From assembly GCA_905221605.1 (NCBI GenBank), contig CAJNDS010002830.1, positions 1-32,500 of the forward strand: a DNA stretch of 32,500 nucleotides. The letters run 5' to 3'. Positions 30,801 to 32,500 of the stretch are shown here, piece by piece (positions within the stretch are counted from its first letter, which is position 1; the number at the start of each line of letters is the position of its first letter). The DNA comes from Symbiodinium natans. Lineage: Eukaryota; Sar; Dinophyceae; Suessiales; Symbiodiniaceae. The notes beneath the pieces are model-generated. The model was not told the origin of the DNA. It saw nothing but the letters and a program-made list of their open reading frames with translations, and made no database searches. The position numbers were made by a program, and so were the translations under genes.

Positions 30801-32500
30801 CTGTCAAGGCTGGCTTCGGAGGGAGGTTTTCGCAGTAGGGCCCCCCCCTCTGCTGTAAGGGTTCTTAGGGTTTAGGGTTTCGACTCTCGGTTCCAAAGCC
30901 CGGCACGGTCCTCGGCCAAGCGACGCTGCTCCGCTTGCCTCAGAGTGGCCCCAGCTTAGTACAACATGGAATACTACGTAGTAGATATGAAATCGTGGAT
31001 GATACCGAAAAACAGATACTGTACACTGGACAAATTATGCAGCTTGGGTTCGGCCGGTCCACACTAACAGTCACCACCAGCAGACCCACAAATAAAAGCA
31101 CCCGGTAAATGCCAAAAAATTGACTGAGATTCCTGCTATTCCTGGTGCTATTCCTGGTGCTATTTCTGGTGCATTTTTTTGTGCTATTCCTGGTGCTATT
31201 TCTGGTGCTGTTTTTTGTGCTATTGTTTGTGCTATTTCTGGTGCTATTTTTTGTGCGATTGTTTGTGCTATTTCTGGTGCTATTTCTGGTGCTGTTGCTG
31301 GTGCTATGTGACTAACAATCACCATCAGCAGACCCACAAAAAACAGCACCCGGTAAATGCTAAGCTGCTAAAATTGACTGGGATTCCTAGTGCTATTTCT
31401 GGTGCTATTGTTTGTGCTATTTCTGGTGCTATTTTTTGTGCTATTCCTGGCGCTATTTCTGGTGCTATTTTTTGTGCTATTGTTTGTGCTATTTCTGGTG
31501 CTATTTCTGGTGCTATTTCTGCTGCTATGTGACTAACAGTCACCACCAGCAGACCCACAAAAAGAAGCACCCGGTAAATGCTAAAATTGACTGGGATTCC
31601 TGGTGCTATTTTTGGCCTGTGTGTTATAAGGCCACGGCGTTATTTGACTGTTAGTGTGGACCGGCCGAACCCAATATGCAGCACATCATATAGAATTAAC
31701 GTGCAATATAGCATTTTATCGCACCGTATAGCATATTATAGTGACTTGTAGAAAGTGGTCGTCCATAACGTATACTATGGCCGGTTGCCTGTTCTGTCGT
31801 CTAGTATATTTTAGAGAACATGGTACTCTCGTCTACTATAAACTATAGCCTATCATAGAACCTTATGAAGTGCGGATGCTTATCAAAGACTTCTGAACTG
31901 TATGAGAAGAACTTTAGTTTCGAATAACGCTCTTCAGGAGCGCGCATCTCAGCTGCGAGGCCCCGCGGCCGGAGCATCTGATGCACAGCCCTTCAAGCCC
32001 AAGTCAGCCTCACATCTGCGAAGAATACAAAACTCAAGACAGTCCTTTCATCCCAGAAAATCCAAGCCCGGAAGATCCGACATTAAGCCAAGATTGCTGC
32101 AAAAATTGTGATAAACCCCTGGCGTCCAAAGAAGGCAAGCGGCCATCGCTCAGCCTCCATGCGACGCTGATGTTCAGCCTCAAAAGCATTCAAGCTCTAA
32201 TGAACCCAGCTGGCGAGTTAAGGGCAGCAACATTGACAGAAAAACAAGCCCATGATGGACATACAGCGTGCCGTTTGTAAGGACAGGCGTTTGCCTGCGA
32301 AAAGATAGGGCACGGTCCCACGCACGGTCTTGCTGCTGCTTGTGCCTTAGCAGCCGTAACTTTAGCGTTGCAACTGCATGATGACTAAACTAGGCTGGAC
32401 CGCGATTTGCTGGCTTGTGCCAAGCCTCCACTAACGAAGCTTGAGCAGCTGCTGTGTCAACTGCTGCGGTGCAAGGTCCCCGGCTGCTGCTCTGCCTGCC
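24900..32500 (-). CDS. Coiled-coil protein gene made of tiny exons, 5' end off the right edge
   Basis: Short minus-strand frames rich in Glu, Gln, Arg and Ala recur, most flanked by AG on the 5' side and GC/GA donors on the 3' side. In transcript order: QAEQQ near 32490-32500; 32178-32155 (AEHQRRME); 30938-30911 (QAEQRRLAE); 30791-30738 (ERWWQEQQQIEEKRRQAE); 29481-29440 (QAEEVQRLLEQRRQ); 28773-28750 (AEERWQQE); 25394-25341 (AEQRRQAAERRRKEQQRE); 25192-25169 (IEERLVAE); 25091-25056 (AEELRKRAEQEK); 24941 to about 24900 (AARLAEEERNANPQ). Most are multiples of three and phase 0, so any of them could be skipped or duplicated without a frameshift. A long charged helix is likely; the molecular function is unknown. 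It is unproven that all belong to one transcript. The introns hold the kinase retrogene, the C tract and the TIR element. Exon edges are approximate. Confidence 0.5.
26124..28565 (-). CDS. Serine/threonine protein kinase, intronless, 813 aa
   Basis: It transfers phosphate from ATP to Ser/Thr of unidentified substrates. The kinase domain spans about residues 122-405: glycine loop LGGGAFAEV (131-139), ATP-binding Lys154 in FAVKMM, probable helix-C Glu173 or Glu175, catalytic loop IHRDIKPDN (251-259), DFG at 272-274 in ADFGWCC, and MAPE (293-296). All catalytic residues are present, so it should be active. The activation loop has Ser/Thr residues (DSPTSLAGT). The N-terminal 120 residues are Pro/Gln-rich; the C-terminal 400 are Ser/Pro-rich and probably disordered, with many possible regulatory sites. 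DFGW recalls Aurora kinases, but assignment to a subfamily is unsafe. Neighbouring genes have many introns and this has none. A DinoSL-like 22-mer lies 41 nt upstream of the ATG. Both suggest retroposition of a processed mRNA. The long opposite-strand frame (27585-28556) is a shadow. Confidence 0.9.
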   Translation of the reverse strand: MATLRLGAGQPGQPGHPGQPQRQYVAARGPYPQPVMQHALLEHQQLYLPLLPQASQAGVSTMRNRRASAGPEVHQRPAALLREHERKVLVRRQPLQELRRHPAQMEPRNFPQPLPSAWRADYELWPGCEKLGGGAFAEVFLVRHRLSHRGFAVKMMNRPNFKNRGIECQVDSEIEAMRHAATLSRDMQDAETFVLRLLDVKEEGDYVYLLLEFCEQGDLLQKQGRLSERELKVLARQLMLGLQAVHQLGYIHRDIKPDNLLCTADGRLRIADFGWCCLQRDSPTSLAGTLLYMAPEVLSNAPQTVQADLWSAGATLYQMMTGKTLLQTNVEPGITKLSERDPHQATALRQQWLLEEIHQICPPSKESKPSHVSAVAWDLLRKMLAKDPAERVSIEQALDHEWLRLGQKDVRARMAAEQESSEGNSVLTSPLPSRRKDARSPQKDDKACGVEGSNGSTQDVMDVMPTPSKPRSSKPTMAYTPPVSPEVTPERTRQDPEEKENSRDPEVSPEHKMRLQSLQLKVENKWTSPKDHLSEKSAGSQTSKLESPSRGYDMKPHRKTIASQMPRWELKRWLENMPWSQLGEGHPNQIEQQTSVSKGQAQLFGVPEEGDSEPQSGGSSSVKVPLGQALPRSPFAETGDLLTTSAPASRFNLRGLATGIAGPRDTDKALELLTPRMEKPQVGSHPVGVNAPMPVPVPPMPMPGNARTGAKVHAAFCLSPPHLNRYQQGSPLRPRVFHAPAAARPAAPVQNAQVLTQTRPLPNQIAYAPGNGAALPLSTVWSCQSPPRLRGPVIQIAHWPQPVPDARMQSAMQ
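28607..28628 (-). other. Relic of the dinoflagellate spliced leader
   Basis: Read on the minus strand, 22 bases match the DinoSL consensus at 19 positions (counting the variable first base), without gaps. The last ten bases are exactly TTGGCTCAAG, and the mismatches are at positions 5, 10 and 12 of the 22. It is in the same orientation as the kinase gene and ends 41 nt before its ATG, where a trans-spliced leader would sit in the mRNA. Confidence 0.75.
28806..28982. repeat. Mixed AGC/ACC/AGT triplet repeats
   Basis: AGAAGT units followed by GCA and then ACC/AGC triplets. Ser/Ala/Pro-rich (plus) and Gly/Ala-rich (minus) frames here are repeat products. Confidence 0.9.
29303..29394. repeat. 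Imperfect 92-bp snapback repeat, MITE-like
   Basis: The left arm 29303-29330 and right arm 29361-29394 pair with a few mismatches and a 6-base bulge (TGTTCGCCCTTATACT against TGTTCCCCCTTATGCT). No clear target duplication, so it is probably an old MITE. Confidence 0.5.
29521..29604. repeat. Snapback repeat with 23-bp arms, MITE-like
   Basis: TAACTGTACTTATAACCGC (from 29521) pairs with 29582-29604 with one mismatch over 23 bp, around a 38-bp core. ACTTATAAC motifs also repeat directly within and beside it. Weak pairing continues outside the arms. No target duplication was recognised. Confidence 0.6.
29789..30012. repeat. C-rich tract, (C)nT repeats, about 220 bp
   Basis: Almost pure runs of 5-20 C separated by single T. 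Pro-rich frames are artefacts. On the transcribed sense strand of the coiled-coil gene it reads as long G runs and could form G-quadruplexes. Confidence 0.97.
30013..30737. other. Probable intron, no feature seen
   Basis: AT-richer unique sequence between two coiled-coil exons. No coding signal, RNA gene or clear repeat was found. Confidence 0.4.
31044..31674. mobile_element. 631-bp non-autonomous TIR transposon with a tandem-repeat core
   Basis: The 30-bp terminal inverted repeats are perfect: left 31044-31073 begins TTGGGTTCGGCCGGTCC, and right 31645-31674 is its exact complement. TATGCAGC flanks both ends (31036-31043 and 31675-31682), an 8-bp target duplication of the kind made by hAT, Merlin and P elements. 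The core has two arrays of 12-bp units (such as GGTGCTATTTCT) alternating with three copies of a roughly 70-bp spacer containing CAGACCCACAAA and CACCCGGTAAATGC. No transposase is encoded. Four-residue periodic frames (SGAIFCAI on plus, APEIAQTI on minus) follow from the 12-bp period. It lies in a predicted intron of the coiled-coil gene. Confidence 0.92.
31683..32154. other. Probable intron, right of the TIR element
   Basis: The first 200 bp are AT-rich with ATAGCATATTATAG-like motifs; the rest is unique. A minus-strand segment near 31930-31970 (LAAEMRAPEER) could be another small exon, but the evidence is thin. Confidence 0.3.

Noticed and set aside
31071-31654. APEIAQTI / SGAIFCAI periodic frames as a repeat protein
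   Set aside because: The four-residue period simply reflects the 12-bp tandem repeat inside a TIR transposon, and frames are open on both strands.

Overview
The window looks like nuclear DNA of a dinoflagellate, probably close to Symbiodiniaceae. The supporting signs are: interstitial (TTTAGGG)n/(CCCTAAA)n blocks throughout; introns whose donors are a mix of GT, GC and GA with AG|G at both edges; every supportable gene on the minus strand; and a degenerate copy of the dinoflagellate spliced leader (DinoSL) just upstream of an intronless kinase gene. This is a reading from the sequence only; no database was searched.

Left part (1-2358): telomere-like repeats, a 20-bp minisatellite, a retroelement-like 3' end with a hairpin and (GGTGA)n tail, and GC-rich sequence with no recognisable gene.

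Tandem duplication (2359-15274): unit A (2359-8752, 6394 bp) is followed head to tail by unit B (8753-15274, 6522 bp). In one 756-bp coding stretch I count 5 differences, about 99.3% identity. Each unit holds, on the minus strand, the last three exons of an L-aspartate dehydrogenase gene, an unidentified exon, a four-helix membrane-protein gene, a 58-60-bp MITE, and an unidentified 251-278-codon gene. The units differ by telomere-repeat insertions and other indels, so they record events after the duplication.

Aspartate dehydrogenase gene (14690-19041, minus): assembled from short exons that carry the family's motifs in the correct order. The right breakpoint of the duplication falls in one of its introns. 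Unit B therefore supplies the 3' end of the gene, while unit A keeps a headless 3' fragment with a nonsense codon. One intron contains about 51 copies of GAA (sense strand).

Middle (19.1-24.9 kb): low gene content, with microsatellites, G tracts, telomere-like blocks and two membrane-helix exon candidates.

Right part (24.9-32.5 kb): a minus-strand gene built from tiny, mostly phase-0 exons of 8-18 coiled-coil codons, running off the right edge. A single-exon 813-codon Ser/Thr kinase gene with a DinoSL relic 41 nt before its ATG sits within one of its introns, which suggests a retroposed mRNA nested in a host gene. Another intron holds a 631-bp inverted-repeat transposon with 30-bp perfect TIRs, an 8-bp target duplication and a core of 12-bp tandem repeats.
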